From Pseudomaricurvus hydrocarbonicus (GTDB lineage Bacteria > Pseudomonadota > Gammaproteobacteria > Pseudomonadales > Cellvibrionaceae), in assembly GCF_011602365.1 (NCBI RefSeq), contig NZ_JAAONZ010000003.1, positions 62,001 through 126,000 of the forward strand: 64,000 nt of DNA, read 5' to 3'. The number at the start of each line of letters is the position of its first letter. The stretch's first letter is position 1. Under the pieces are notes generated by a model that saw only the letters and a program-made list of their open reading frames with translations, was not told the origin of the DNA and ran no database searches. Below, one piece after another: positions 26,218-35,211 of the stretch. The position numbers and the translations under genes are program-made.

Positions 26218-27429
26218 TTAGGCTGTAGTTGATGAATCGGTTGATGAATCGGTTGAGGAATCAGTCGCCGGCAGTGCGGGCAGCCCCAGCAGGTCACGCA
26301 TGCGGGGGTGAGGCACGTCACCATTTATGGAAACCACGGTCTCACGGATGATCTCGTCTTCGAAATCGAGGTTCAGTTTGCCATCCTCGGTGATCAGATG
26401 ATTGAGCAGGTTTTCGATATTTTTGCCGTACATCTGACTCGCGTGAGTGGCAACGGTCGAGGCCAGGTTGTTCGGGCCGATGATTTTTACACCGTTTTCA
26501 ATCACCACTTCACCCAGTTGAGTGAGTTCGCAATTGCCGCCTTTTTCGGCCGCCAGATCGATAATCACAGCACCAGGCTTCATGCTTTTAACCATCTCGG
26601 CGGTGACCAGAATCGGGGACTTTTTACCCGGTACGGCCGCGGTAGTGATGACCACATCCTGTTGTGCCAAAACGTCAGCCATGGCCGCTTGCTGGGCTTT
26701 AATGAACTCGGCGGACTGTTCCTTGGCGTAGCCACCCGCGCTCTCGGTGTCTTCGGCCTGGATGTTCAGTTCGACGGGTTTGGCGCCCACCGACAAGATC
26801 TGCTCGCGCGCCGCAGGACGTACATCGTACGCCTCTACCACAGCACCTAAACGTTTGGCGGTGGCACAGGCCTGAAGACCGGCGACACCCACGCCCATGA
26901 TGAAGACCCGAGCGGGATTCAGTGTTCCTGCCGCGGTCATGTTCATGGGGAACATGGAGGCCAGTTCACTGGCGCCGATCAGCACGGCTTTATAGCCGAC
27001 AATCATGGCATTGGAAGACAGCACGTCCATCGCTTGCGCACGGGTAATACGAGGAATTAATTCCATCGCGACACCGGTAACCTGCTTGGCCGCCAGCGTT
27101 TGCGCAAACTCCGGATTGGCCAGTGGGTCCATCATGCCGACCAGAATTTTGTTGCTCGGCAATTCGGCCAGATCACTGTCGCCGGTTTTTAAATTCAGCC
27201 CGGGGGTTTGAACCTGCACGATAATATCGGCTTGTTCAAACACGGCGGAGCGATCTGCCAGCGTTGCTCCGGCAGCTGCGTAGGCATCGTCACTGTGACC
27301 CGCCGCAAGACCTGCGCCGCGCTCAATCATTACCGAGCGGCCTTTTTTTACTAGCGCGCTGACGTTCTGTGGTACTAGACCAACCCGGCATTCACCGGGG
27401 CATGTTTCTTTGGGTATTCCAATGATCAC
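26218..27429 (-). CDS. pntAA: NAD(P) transhydrogenase subunit alpha, NAD-binding part
   Basis: NAD(H)-binding domain I of transhydrogenase, 403 residues, in the alanine dehydrogenase/PntA superfamily. Landmarks are IIGIPKETCPGECRVGLVP, the RDQ-loop equivalent ELIPRITRAQAMD and GVGVAGLQACATAKRLGAVVEAYDVR. I choose the GTG at 27429 rather than the upstream ATG at 27480: it has GGAGG six bases before it and gives the family N-terminus. The C-terminus ends in a Ser/Thr/Asp tail with a DSST unit repeated three times, encoded by a 12-bp tandem repeat near 26220-26260. Confidence 0.94.
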   Translation of the reverse strand: MIIGIPKETCPGECRVGLVPQNVSALVKKGRSVMIERGAGLAAGHSDDAYAAAGATLADRSAVFEQADIIVQVQTPGLNLKTGDSDLAELPSNKILVGMMDPLANPEFAQTLAAKQVTGVAMELIPRITRAQAMDVLSSNAMIVGYKAVLIGASELASMFPMNMTAAGTLNPARVFIMGVGVAGLQACATAKRLGAVVEAYDVRPAAREQILSVGAKPVELNIQAEDTESAGGYAKEQSAEFIKAQQAAMADVLAQQDVVITTAAVPGKKSPILVTAEMVKSMKPGAVIIDLAAEKGGNCELTQLGEVVIENGVKIIGPNNLASTVATHASQMYGKNIENLLNHLITEDGKLNLDFEDEIIRETVVSINGDVPHPRMRDLLGLPALPATDSSTDSSTDSSTTA

Positions 27430-27533
27430 TGGGTGCCCTCCGTTCTCTGTTAAAAGCTGTTCTGCTTTGAATATCCACACACCGGCCCTTTGCTGTGTGT
27501 GATCGTCGCAAAGGGGAGTCTCAGGTGTGGCGG

Positions 27534-27554
27534 TTAATTAATTCAATTAATTAA
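27534..27554. promoter_or_regulatory. perfect AT inverted repeat upstream of pntAA
   Basis: TTAATTAATT and AATTAATTAA form a 10-bp palindrome around a central C at 27544, about 105 bases before the pntAA start. It could be an operator, a curved AT element or an UP-like element. Confidence 0.45.
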
Positions 27555-28174
27555 TTATTAACACGATCCCTGTCCTGACAAATCTTTGTTTGTTATTCAG
27601 TGTTTGTCCGTGAAGCCAATCAGAGCTTATGACTGCCCTGTAAATTTTGGCGGGAGATTAATGTAAAGCAATTCAGCGTCATTGTCTGCTATAGAAAAGT
27701 GTTATTCCTGCCATTTCATGTGCAAACGAGCCATTTTTTCTCAGGAATACTGCAAATTGGTGCTCTGGCAACGAGTTAATGGGGTTGCGTTGCTCGCTTG
27801 TAGTGCTTGTAAAAAAGTAACGTGTAAAACCGCCGTCACGTCTTAGGCAGAGAGGTTTGTTATCAGCTATCAGGGCACGCTTATGGAAGGGATAAGTTGC
27901 TACTGATGGTGCGGTTCATTTTTAGGATTCAATCTTCAGAAAATTTTATTGAGTTAAATCACGCGCATTCGGAGTGGTTTATTGGCGGGCGGGAATAACT
28001 TGACTGCCGCGGCTGGCGCAATTGCCTTTAGGGGTTGAACGTCAGTCAGCAGTTTGGCGTGTCGTTTGTTTTTTCAATGACTTCGGTCGCGGCTTTTTGA
28101 ATGCTGCGAGAGGGCGTGTGGCAGGCGTTCCGTCTGTGGGCGGAGAGTGTGTTCGGGGACCGTTGGATTTGCAG

Positions 28175-28199
28175 CATGCCGGCAGCCAATGCCGGCATG
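28175..28199 (-). terminator. hairpin after the signal-peptide protein gene
   Basis: Perfect 10-bp stem CATGCCGGCA / TGCCGGCATG with a five-base loop, 16 bases beyond the stop of the minus-strand gene. There is no T-tract, so its role as terminator is tentative. Confidence 0.5.
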
Positions 28200-28214
28200 T
28201 CTGGTGATCGACGG

Positions 28215-28997
28215 TTACAGCGGTTTGTCGAAATAGCGCAGATATTTTTGGGCGTACTTTTTCAGCTTTTTGTCGGCCGCATTGTTGGCGACGGCGGTGA
28301 CGGTCGCTTTATATTGTTGCTGGCGAGAGCCGGCTAATGCCTTGCAAACCCATGCCCAGGTGTCGGTGAACAAGGCGTTCTTTGGATTGAGTTTGTAATT
28401 CTGCTCCAGTGCCTGTTGGAAGCGATTGAGAATCTCCGGGTTGTAATTGTGGGAGTAATGAACCCGTTTGGCCGCCAGGCGTTTTAACTCCAGATCCTGA
28501 CTGTTGAACATCGCCGCGATACGGTTTGTCTCGAGATCCCATTGCTCGTTCCAGTGTGAACTGTTGAGGATTTGCGGAGTGAGACGTGATTGTAAGGGCA
28601 AAAGTTCAACGGCCTGTTGGGAATATTTTCTCAGCTTTTTGGACTTTGCCTCATCGGCGACCAGCGTCAGCGTTTTGCGGTATTTTTCGTTGCCTGAAAA
28701 AGCCAGGGCTTTGCTCAGCCAGGATAAGTGGTCGACATCGGTTTTATGGGTGGCGCTGCTGAAGTCAGCCAGCAGTTTGGTTTCGATGATGTCAAACAAA
28801 CGGGGCTGGTTGTACCCCGCCCATTCCAGTTGCTGGGCTATTTGTATTTGTGCGGTTTTATTGTTGCCTTCAAATGTTTTGATGTACGTGTTGAGTTGTT
28901 GTTCTGCGCTGGCGGGTAAAGCCTGAGCGTTCAGTGATAAAAAACTCAAGCAGGCGATCACACTGAGTAATTTAGCGAGAGTGAATGTCCTTACCAT
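28215..28997 (-). CDS. exported helical-repeat protein of unknown function
   Basis: A 260-residue protein with a clear signal peptide (MVRTFTLAKLLSVIACLSFL, cleavage near ALPA), so probably periplasmic. The mature part is all helical. It contains two similar segments, KYRKTLTLVADEAKSKKLRK (middle) and QYKATVTAVANNAADKKLKK (near the C-terminus), each ending in a Lys-rich YSQQ or YAQK helix. This points to internal duplication and a HEAT-like array (inference). The ATG at 28997 has AAGGAG seven bases upstream; the longer frame to 29192 is rejected. It lies downstream of the aryl polyene operon in the same orientation but is separated by a hairpin. Confidence 0.75.
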   Translation of the reverse strand: MVRTFTLAKLLSVIACLSFLSLNAQALPASAEQQLNTYIKTFEGNNKTAQIQIAQQLEWAGYNQPRLFDIIETKLLADFSSATHKTDVDHLSWLSKALAFSGNEKYRKTLTLVADEAKSKKLRKYSQQAVELLPLQSRLTPQILNSSHWNEQWDLETNRIAAMFNSQDLELKRLAAKRVHYSHNYNPEILNRFQQALEQNYKLNPKNALFTDTWAWVCKALAGSRQQQYKATVTAVANNAADKKLKKYAQKYLRYFDKPL

Positions 28998-29171
28998 GTT
29001 ATTGCTCCTTAGTGAGTAACCGGGGTGGTTTTTTAGCTCGGGGTTCCGTTGCATTTTAGTGCGGGGATTCAGTTGTATTGAGTATATCGTTTGTGGCGTG
29101 AGACCTGAAGATGACGTGTTCGGAGAGGGGGCGACGTCGAGGCTGACGCTGTTGCTAATGTGATGAGTGGA

Positions 29172-29206
29172 TACCGACTTCGGTGCATTCATTAACGAAG
29201 TCGGTA
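29172..29206 (-). terminator. hairpin at the end of the aryl polyene operon
   Basis: Perfect 11-bp stem TACCGACTTCG / CGAAGTCGGTA with a 13-base loop, 26 bases beyond the apeR stop. No U-tract follows on the minus strand, so it may be a mRNA 3' end stabiliser or a weak terminator. Confidence 0.5.
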
Positions 29207-29231
29207 CCGGGTTGCTATTAATCCAGTCGAT

Positions 29232-30458
29232 TTAGCGCCAGCGTTTAAAAATCAACGAGGTGTTGATGCCGCCAAAGGCAAAGTTGTTGCTCATGACATA
29301 TTCAGTGTCGAGGCTGCGATGCTCTCCCATGATGTAATCCAGATCGGCACATTCCGGGTCGATGTGGTCGAGGTTGGCGGTGGCGTGTGCCCAGTTTTCA
29401 TTCATCATGTTGATGCTGGTCCAGGCCTCTAGCGCGCCACAGGCGCCGAGGGTATGTCCGGTGAAGCTTTTCATGCTGCTGATGGGCGTGCGGTTGCCGA
29501 AAATGTTGTAGGTGGCAGCAGACTCGGCGATGTCGCCGCGATCGGTGGCGGTGCCGTGGGCACTGATGTAACCAATCTCGGAGGGCGCAAGCTTGGCGTC
29601 ATTGAGGGCCAGTTGCATGGCCGCCTGCATGGTGGAAGCTTGAGGCTGGGTCACGTGGGTGCCGTCACAGTTGGTGCCAAAGCCGACAATTTCGGCGTAG
29701 ATGGTCGCCCCCCGAGCGAGGGCCGAGTCGAGGTCTTCCAGAATCAAACTGCCGGCACCTTCGCCAATCACCAGGCCATCGCGCTCTTGATCGAACGGAC
29801 GCGGTGATGAGGCCGGCTGGTCGTTACGGGTGCTGGTGGCATAGAGGGTATCGAACACGGCAGCTTCTGTGGGGCACAACTCTTCGGCGCCGCCGGCAAT
29901 CATGTATTGCTGTTGGCCATAGCGAATCGCTTCGTAGGCGTAGCCGATGCCCTGGCTGCCAGACGTACAGGCACTGGAGGTGGTGTGGACTCGCCCTTTG
30001 AGGCTGAAGAACACGCTGATGTTCACCGGTGCGGTGTGCGCCATCATCTTGATGTAGGAGTTGGCGTTGAGGCCGTCGGTGCTGTGATTCAGCAGCATGC
30101 GGCCGAAATCGGTAAAGGCGTGGGTTGAGCCCGCCGAAGAGCCAAAGGCAACCCCCATGCGGCCGTCTTTAATGGACTCGTCTTCCAGCAGCCCCGCATT
30201 TTCCAGGGCCAGCTCCGAGGCCCGGGTGGCCAGCAGGGCAATGCGACCCATGCTGCGTATGGCTTTGCGGCTGTAATGGGCGGGACGCTCAAAGTCCAGA
30301 ATGGGCGCTGCCAGGCGGGTGTTCAGTCCGTCGTAAACGTCCCAGTCTTCCATATACCGAATACCGGTTTGCAGCTGTTTTAAATTGTTGGCGACGCTGC
30401 TCCAGTCCAGACCAATAGGGGACAAGCCTGCCATTCCGGTGATAACCACTCGTTTCAT
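29232..30458 (-). CDS. apeR: aryl polyene beta-ketoacyl-ACP synthase (FabF-type)
   Basis: A condensing enzyme of 408 residues. The thiolase fold has nucleophile Cys in TTSSACTSGSQ and the two catalytic histidines in HGTATDRGD and KSFTGHTLGACG, so it is a complete ketosynthase rather than a chain-length factor. In aryl polyene systems this second KS acts as a homodimer, probably in initiation (from family knowledge). Its start codon overlaps the apeQ stop (TAATG), implying translational coupling. It is the last gene of the operon. The frame upstream of 30458 is just apeQ in another phase. Confidence 0.93.
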   Translation of the reverse strand: MKRVVITGMAGLSPIGLDWSSVANNLKQLQTGIRYMEDWDVYDGLNTRLAAPILDFERPAHYSRKAIRSMGRIALLATRASELALENAGLLEDESIKDGRMGVAFGSSAGSTHAFTDFGRMLLNHSTDGLNANSYIKMMAHTAPVNISVFFSLKGRVHTTSSACTSGSQGIGYAYEAIRYGQQQYMIAGGAEELCPTEAAVFDTLYATSTRNDQPASSPRPFDQERDGLVIGEGAGSLILEDLDSALARGATIYAEIVGFGTNCDGTHVTQPQASTMQAAMQLALNDAKLAPSEIGYISAHGTATDRGDIAESAATYNIFGNRTPISSMKSFTGHTLGACGALEAWTSINMMNENWAHATANLDHIDPECADLDYIMGEHRSLDTEYVMSNNFAFGGINTSLIFKRWR

Positions 30459-31183
30459 TAGCACATACCACCGTTCACAGAGATGACCTGGCGGGTGATG
30501 TAGCCGGCATCTTCCGACATCAAAAAGCTGATGGTTGCCGCCACTTCTTCGGGTTTGCCCATGCGGCGGGCCGGAATCAGTTTCATGGCTTCTGCCACCG
30601 GGGCTTCGCTCACCATATCCGTTTCTATCAGGCCGGGCGCCACGCAATTCACGGTAATGGAACGTTTGGCCAGTTCCAGCGCGAGCGCTTTACAGGCGCC
30701 AATCAAGCCCGCTTTGGAAGCGCTGTAATTGACCTGGCCGCGATTGCCCATGACGCCGGAGACTGAGGACAGCACGACAATACGACCCGGTTTACGGCGG
30801 CGTACCATGGGCATCGTCAGTGGATTGAGGACATTGAAAAAACCGTCCAGGTTGGTGTGCACCACCAGATCCCAGTCCTCACCGCTCATGGCGGGAAAGG
30901 CGTTGTCGCGGGCAATGCCGGCGTTGCAGACGACACCGTAGTAGGCGCCGTGCTCTTCCACATCATTGAGCAGCGCTTTGGCGGACGCCTCGCGATCGGC
31001 AATGTCGAACTGCAGAATGCGCACCTGACGGCCAAGGTTTTCGATGCCTGCTTTGACCTGTTGCGCTTCGTCCATGCCGGAGCGGCAGTGTAAGACGATG
31101 TGGTAACCGTCCCGGGCCAGGCGCAAGGCAGCGGCTTTGCCGATACCGCGACTGGAGCCCGTTACAAAAATGGTTTTGTCCAT
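30458..31183 (-). CDS. apeQ: aryl polyene 3-ketoacyl-ACP reductase (FabG-type)
   Basis: A short-chain dehydrogenase of 241 residues that reduces the beta-keto group formed in each elongation step using NADPH. It has the cofactor motif TGSSRGIG, the CNAG segment, catalytic Ser in LSSVSG, and the Tyr-Lys pair in NYSASKAG. It ends VISVNGGMC, the usual FabG tail. A 124-base gap separates it from apeP, and it overlaps the start of apeR by one base. Confidence 0.95.
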   Translation of the reverse strand: MDKTIFVTGSSRGIGKAAALRLARDGYHIVLHCRSGMDEAQQVKAGIENLGRQVRILQFDIADREASAKALLNDVEEHGAYYGVVCNAGIARDNAFPAMSGEDWDLVVHTNLDGFFNVLNPLTMPMVRRRKPGRIVVLSSVSGVMGNRGQVNYSASKAGLIGACKALALELAKRSITVNCVAPGLIETDMVSEAPVAEAMKLIPARRMGKPEEVAATISFLMSEDAGYITRQVISVNGGMC

Positions 31184-31307
31184 AATCTAGCCTTCAATTC
31201 GGTTGTTTCTTATCTCGTGTTTCTTAACGTCACCAGCGATTCAGCCGGCATGTGTTGCTTAACCCGGTCGCGAGTCTGTGAGCGGTCAGGGCCTGAGCGG
31301 TTAAAGC

Positions 31308-31754
31308 TCACGCGTTTTCCAAAAAATCGTTCACGTTGTCGGGCTGGAACACATTGAGGCTCGCCTCTGCAGTGATCTTGCCTGCGGCAATGTGGCAGAC
31401 AAAGACTGCCAACCCATTGTCGGCTTGCAGTTCCTGCGTCACCGTCACGGTCAAGGTGCAGCCCAGGGGAAAGTAGGGCGCATTGCAGGTGTATTTTCGC
31501 GAGCCGACCAAAAAGCCAATGCGGATTTCCCGGCCTGCGGCTTTGGCTTCGACCCCGGCAAAGGCCGCAATGGCCTGGGCCATATACTCAATCCCGATCC
31601 ATGCGGGCACCCCTTGTTCGGTGGCAAACAAACTGTCTCGGTGCAACCTGACTTCAGCGGTCAGACTGTCGCCGGTTTGATCGGTCACGGCATCCAGCAG
31701 AGACATTGTACCGGAGTGCGGCACCAGTTCGAGAATCTCGTAAGGGGGCTTCAC
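31308..31754 (-). CDS. apeP: aryl polyene 3-hydroxyacyl-ACP dehydratase
   Basis: A hot-dog fold dehydratase of 148 residues. The catalytic His lies in ELVPHSGTMSLLD, and the hot-dog helix is WIGIEYMAQAIAAFAGVEAKAAG. It removes water from the beta-hydroxyacyl-ACP to build the polyene and in characterised systems pairs with ApeI, here the C-terminal domain of the ApeH-like protein. The start is a GTG embedded in the apeO stop (GTGA), consistent with coupling and with the family length; the longer upstream frame overlaps apeO. Confidence 0.9.
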   Translation of the reverse strand: MKPPYEILELVPHSGTMSLLDAVTDQTGDSLTAEVRLHRDSLFATEQGVPAWIGIEYMAQAIAAFAGVEAKAAGREIRIGFLVGSRKYTCNAPYFPLGCTLTVTVTQELQADNGLAVFVCHIAAGKITAEASLNVFQPDNVNDFLENA

Positions 31755-33067
31755 TGTGTACGCTCCAGAATCAACGAAATGTTGTTGCCGCCAAAGGCGA
31801 ATGAGTTGCTCATGGCGGCCCTGATAGGGTGGTGAGGTTGCGATTGAGGGGGCGACGGTTGATGCCGCCGTTGCTCTGTCTGCCGGACGGCCTGCGTGAC
31901 CAGATTCAAGGGGGCAATGTCCCCGTCCGCGTGCCCATCCCAGCGATGTACAGGCAGTTGGCCGCTGTGGTCGGTGAGGGTCAGCCAGCAAAAAGCGGCT
32001 TCGATGGCTCCTGCCGCCCCCAATGTGTGGCCGGTACAGGGTTTGGTCGAGCTGCAAGGCACGTCAGTGCCCAATACGAGCTGTACGGCCAGGCTCTCCA
32101 TGCTGTCGTTTTGCGCGGTGGCGGTGCCATGCAGATTCAGGTAATCAATGTCCCGTGGCTGTAAATCGGCATCCGCCAGTGCCAGCTGCATGGCCCTGGC
32201 CGCACCTTCACCCTGGGGGTGTGGCGCTGAAATATGGTGGGCATCGGAACCCTCGCCGACACCGCTCAAACACACCGGGCCGGGCTGGCGGCTGACCAGA
32301 AATAAGGCCGCACCCTCACCAATGTTGATGCCATTGCGGTTGGCGCTGAAGGGGTTGCAGGGCTGTTCACTGACCGATTCCAGCGCAGAGAAGCCGTTCA
32401 CGGTCAGCTGGCACAGGGAATCCACACCGCCGGCGATGACCAGGTCGCAGACGCCCATGCGCAGCAGGCGACGGGCGCTGGCCAGGGCTTTGGCACTGGA
32501 GGAACAGGCGGTCGACACCACGTAGGCAGGCCCCTGGATATTGAGCCAGGAGGCGAGAGTGATTGCCGGGTTGGCGATTTCCTGTTGCTGATAGGCAAAG
32601 TCATGCGGTGGCGCGGATTTATCATCGCGCTGAGCGCTGGCTGCCGCCGGTTTGTCGCCAGGGGCGGAGGCTGCCTGGCGGGTAATGGCCGCTTCGCCTT
32701 CGGCAATACCGCTGGTGCTGGTTCCCAGGATGACCCCGATACGCAGCGGGTCAATGCCCTGGCGGGTTTCGTCGAAAGCGGCTTGCAGCTGTTGCATGGC
32801 GGCCGCCATCAAGCGATTGGTGCGGGTTTGTTCCAGGATGGAGCTGCCGGCAAGGGCGGGCAGCTCACGCTCAACCACGCCCAGTGGCAGAGGGCGACCG
32901 GGACTGTATTGGTCGGTGACCGTGAGAGGGCTTTCCTTCACCGCGGCTGCCGGAGTGCCGAACAGCTGTTGTTTGATGCGGTGCGGCTCATCCCCGAGGG
33001 CACAGACTAACCCCAGATGGTTGAGGTAGACCTTGGCGGGGGCAGCCGTGTCTGAAGGGTGGTTCAT
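31751..33067 (-). CDS. apeO: aryl polyene beta-ketoacyl-ACP synthase, KS subunit
   Basis: A 438-residue ketosynthase expected to form the elongating KS/chain-length-factor heterodimer with ApeC. Active-site Cys lies in VSTACSSSAKAL, His in HGTATAQND and His in STKPCTGHTLGAAG. An Ala/Gln-rich insertion near residues 140-165 (KPAAASAQRDDK) is unusual for the family. The ATG at 33067 (MNHPSDTAAPAKVY) is preferred; the upstream extension runs into apeN. It is coupled to apeP. Confidence 0.93.
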   Translation of the reverse strand: MNHPSDTAAPAKVYLNHLGLVCALGDEPHRIKQQLFGTPAAAVKESPLTVTDQYSPGRPLPLGVVERELPALAGSSILEQTRTNRLMAAAMQQLQAAFDETRQGIDPLRIGVILGTSTSGIAEGEAAITRQAASAPGDKPAAASAQRDDKSAPPHDFAYQQQEIANPAITLASWLNIQGPAYVVSTACSSSAKALASARRLLRMGVCDLVIAGGVDSLCQLTVNGFSALESVSEQPCNPFSANRNGINIGEGAALFLVSRQPGPVCLSGVGEGSDAHHISAPHPQGEGAARAMQLALADADLQPRDIDYLNLHGTATAQNDSMESLAVQLVLGTDVPCSSTKPCTGHTLGAAGAIEAAFCWLTLTDHSGQLPVHRWDGHADGDIAPLNLVTQAVRQTEQRRHQPSPPQSQPHHPIRAAMSNSFAFGGNNISLILERTQ

Positions 33068-33105
33068 GCAGTGCTCTCTGTCTCGGTTGCTGCGCGGGCG
33101 CAGGC

Positions 33106-33936
33106 TCAGTCGGCAACCCCGGTCTTGTGGGGTGGGCTTGCCGGGCTTGGTATGGCCCGTGTTTGTTTCGCCGGAATGTGTGGTGTCGAAGTTTGTCCCG
33201 CTGAAGGGTGCGCAGACAAGGTCTCTCTGGAGATGGTCTGGATCTTCAGTTGGTAGCCTCTCAACGGGTGGGTAATGATAATGGATTCGAGGGGCTGCCC
33301 AGAAGGGCCTGTCGGAGAAATTTGCAGGTCCAGAGTCAATTGCCCGTTCAGCCAAAGTTCACGGCGCCCCGGATTGACCTGCCGGAGAGACCAGGGGCTG
33401 CCGCTGAGGGCCTGCTGGATACTGTGGAGCGGCCAGTAGGCCAGTTGCAGTTGAGCCAGAATGTCACGGCCCGACACTTCTTTGGGCAGCAGGGGGGAGG
33501 TTGTCCCTGTGAGCTGTTGGCCGTCGTAGCTGAGGGTCAGCAGTGTTTGCCCGGTGGGCGTCAGCCCGGCAAAGTCGAGTCGGGCTGGTGACACCGACCA
33601 GGCGGCCAGCAGGGTTTGGCCGCTGCGGTGGGGGGCGCGGTCATCGCGGGCGAGAGGTTGCAGCGTCACGCTTTGGGTCACTTGCCACTGTTGGCCGAAG
33701 GTCGCGGGCGACAGCAGTGGCAGTTCCGGCGGCCGCGCTGGCGTGATCCAGCTGCAGGCTGTCAGCCCGAAGGCCAGCAGGGCAAAGACTGCCCGTCGGG
33801 CCCGCTGCAGTGAAAACGTTAGGGCGCTTTCCCCCACGGGCCTGCGCCAACCGGTATGGTCCATAAACGGGCTTTGCAAACAAAAGCGTGTCAAATAACC
33901 GCGGCAAAACGAGACGGCAATGGCTGGCTTGCTCAT
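33106..33936 (-). CDS. apeN: aryl polyene cluster lipoprotein (DUF3261-like)
   Basis: A predicted outer-membrane lipoprotein. A hydrophobic stretch ending in lipobox LTAC (AVFALLAFGLTACSW) is followed by a beta-rich domain containing FAGLTPTGQTLLTLSYDGQQL and a DILAQLQLAYWPLHSIQQAL helix, as in DUF3261 proteins of these clusters. It probably helps place the polyene lipid in the outer membrane (inference). The ATG at 33936 overlaps the preceding stop (ATGA), but the resulting N-region before the signal peptide is long, so an internal ATG at 33864 may be the real start. The C-terminus is a Thr/Pro/Ala tail. Confidence 0.78.
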   Translation of the reverse strand: MSKPAIAVSFCRGYLTRFCLQSPFMDHTGWRRPVGESALTFSLQRARRAVFALLAFGLTACSWITPARPPELPLLSPATFGQQWQVTQSVTLQPLARDDRAPHRSGQTLLAAWSVSPARLDFAGLTPTGQTLLTLSYDGQQLTGTTSPLLPKEVSGRDILAQLQLAYWPLHSIQQALSGSPWSLRQVNPGRRELWLNGQLTLDLQISPTGPSGQPLESIIITHPLRGYQLKIQTISRETLSAHPSAGQTSTPHIPAKQTRAIPSPASPPHKTGVAD

Positions 33937-35183
33937 GACAGCCGGCAGAGCTCGGCCAGCACATTGATGCGATGTTCGCTGTCCTTCACATAAGGGTTGT
34001 TGGTATCCCAGGCGTAACCGGCCAGGATGGAGCTGATCATCGCCCGCACTTCCTTGGACTGCTGGCTGGCGAAGATGATGTCCTGAAAGCGGCCGTCATA
34101 CCAGGCTTCGACGAAAGCCCGGAAGGTGTCGACACCTGCGCGCAAGGGCTGTGCGTATTCGGCCTCCCAGTCTACAGCCTGTCCACGCAACTGCCGGTCC
34201 AGCACGTCAGCCGCCAGGCTGGCGGACTTCATGGCGATGGTGACTCCGGAGGAAAACACCGGATCGAGGAATTCACCGGCGTTACCCAGCAGCGCGAAGT
34301 TGGGTCCCCACAGCTGCGAGACATCGCTTGCGTAACCGGTGATTTCACGAGCGGGGGTGTCAAACCTGGCATTGGCCAGCAGTGTTTTCAGGCTGGGCTC
34401 GTCGGCAATGATGTCCGCCAGTCGGCGATTCAGGTCCTCATCGCGACCGTCAAAAAATTCACTGCGGGCAACCACACCGATGGAGCAGCGGCCGTGAGCG
34501 AAGGGGATCAACCAAAACCACACGTCCTTATGCTGGTAGTGAACGGTCACCCGAATTTTTTCACGATCAAAGCCGTCGTCGCTAATGTTGTCCTCAATGT
34601 GCGTAAACAGCGACGTTCTTGAGGGAAAATTGCTGGGGCGGTCCAGTTGTAACAGGCGGGGCAATACGCGGCCAAAACCACTGGCATCGAGGACGAATTG
34701 TGCGCTGATGGTATAGGTCTGATGGTGCTCATCTTCCACGGTTAACCGGGCAGGTGAAGTATCCTGGTCGATATTTACCAGCGTGTGTCCCCAGATAATC
34801 TCAACGCCCTGACGCTCGGTTTCCTGCGCGAGGATGTGATCAAACGGAGCGCGCTGTACCTGGTAGGTGGTGCCATGCCCGTCTGAAAACTTCTGACGAA
34901 AGTCAAACTCGGAATAACGCCCGGCATGGACAAAAGCCGCGCCGTTTTTGTGCTGGAAGTGGTGCTGGTCGGCGTGGCGGTGGACCGCATCAAGCAGGTT
35001 GGCCTGTGCCAGAAATTCCATGCACTGGGGCAATAAGCTTTCGCCGATGGAAAAGCGGGGAAAGTGCTGACGCTCGATCACCAGCACGTTATGCCCTTTT
35101 GCGTTGAGCAGCGATGCGGCCACTGCGCCTGCGGGCCCTGCGCCGATCACCACAATATCTATTTGTCTGTCGAGCTCACTCAT
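33933..35183 (-). CDS. flavin-dependent halogenase-like oxidoreductase
   Basis: A 416-residue FAD enzyme. The N-terminal FAD motif is GAGPAGAVAAS, followed by the GES motif in RFSIGESLLP, then FQHKNGAAFV with a Lys in the position of the halogenase catalytic Lys. WFWLIP matches the WxWxIP signature that separates flavin-dependent halogenases from monooxygenases, and LLGNAGEFLDPVFSSG closes the FAD site. It lies inside the polyene operon, so it may halogenate or hydroxylate the aryl head group, as in brominated xanthomonadins (inference). A monooxygenase role cannot be excluded. Confidence 0.82.
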   Translation of the reverse strand: MSELDRQIDIVVIGAGPAGAVAASLLNAKGHNVLVIERQHFPRFSIGESLLPQCMEFLAQANLLDAVHRHADQHHFQHKNGAAFVHAGRYSEFDFRQKFSDGHGTTYQVQRAPFDHILAQETERQGVEIIWGHTLVNIDQDTSPARLTVEDEHHQTYTISAQFVLDASGFGRVLPRLLQLDRPSNFPSRTSLFTHIEDNISDDGFDREKIRVTVHYQHKDVWFWLIPFAHGRCSIGVVARSEFFDGRDEDLNRRLADIIADEPSLKTLLANARFDTPAREITGYASDVSQLWGPNFALLGNAGEFLDPVFSSGVTIAMKSASLAADVLDRQLRGQAVDWEAEYAQPLRAGVDTFRAFVEAWYDGRFQDIIFASQQSKEVRAMISSILAGYAWDTNNPYVKDSEHRINVLAELCRLS

Positions 35184-35211
35184 GGATTGTTTATTCCTTT
35201 AAAAGGGGTCG

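Larger units (their letters stand above)
27430..28214. other. 785-base intergenic region upstream of pntAA
   Basis: The largest gene-free stretch. It is AT-rich between about 27530 and 27970, with a perfect AT inverted repeat near the pntAA side and a GC hairpin at the other end. Short open frames here (for example 28022-28207) have no Shine-Dalgarno and odd composition. I see no RNA gene. Confidence 0.6.

Noticed and set aside
28022-28207. Small open frame in the 785-base gap
   Set aside because: It lacks a ribosome site and its composition is unlike neighbouring genes.
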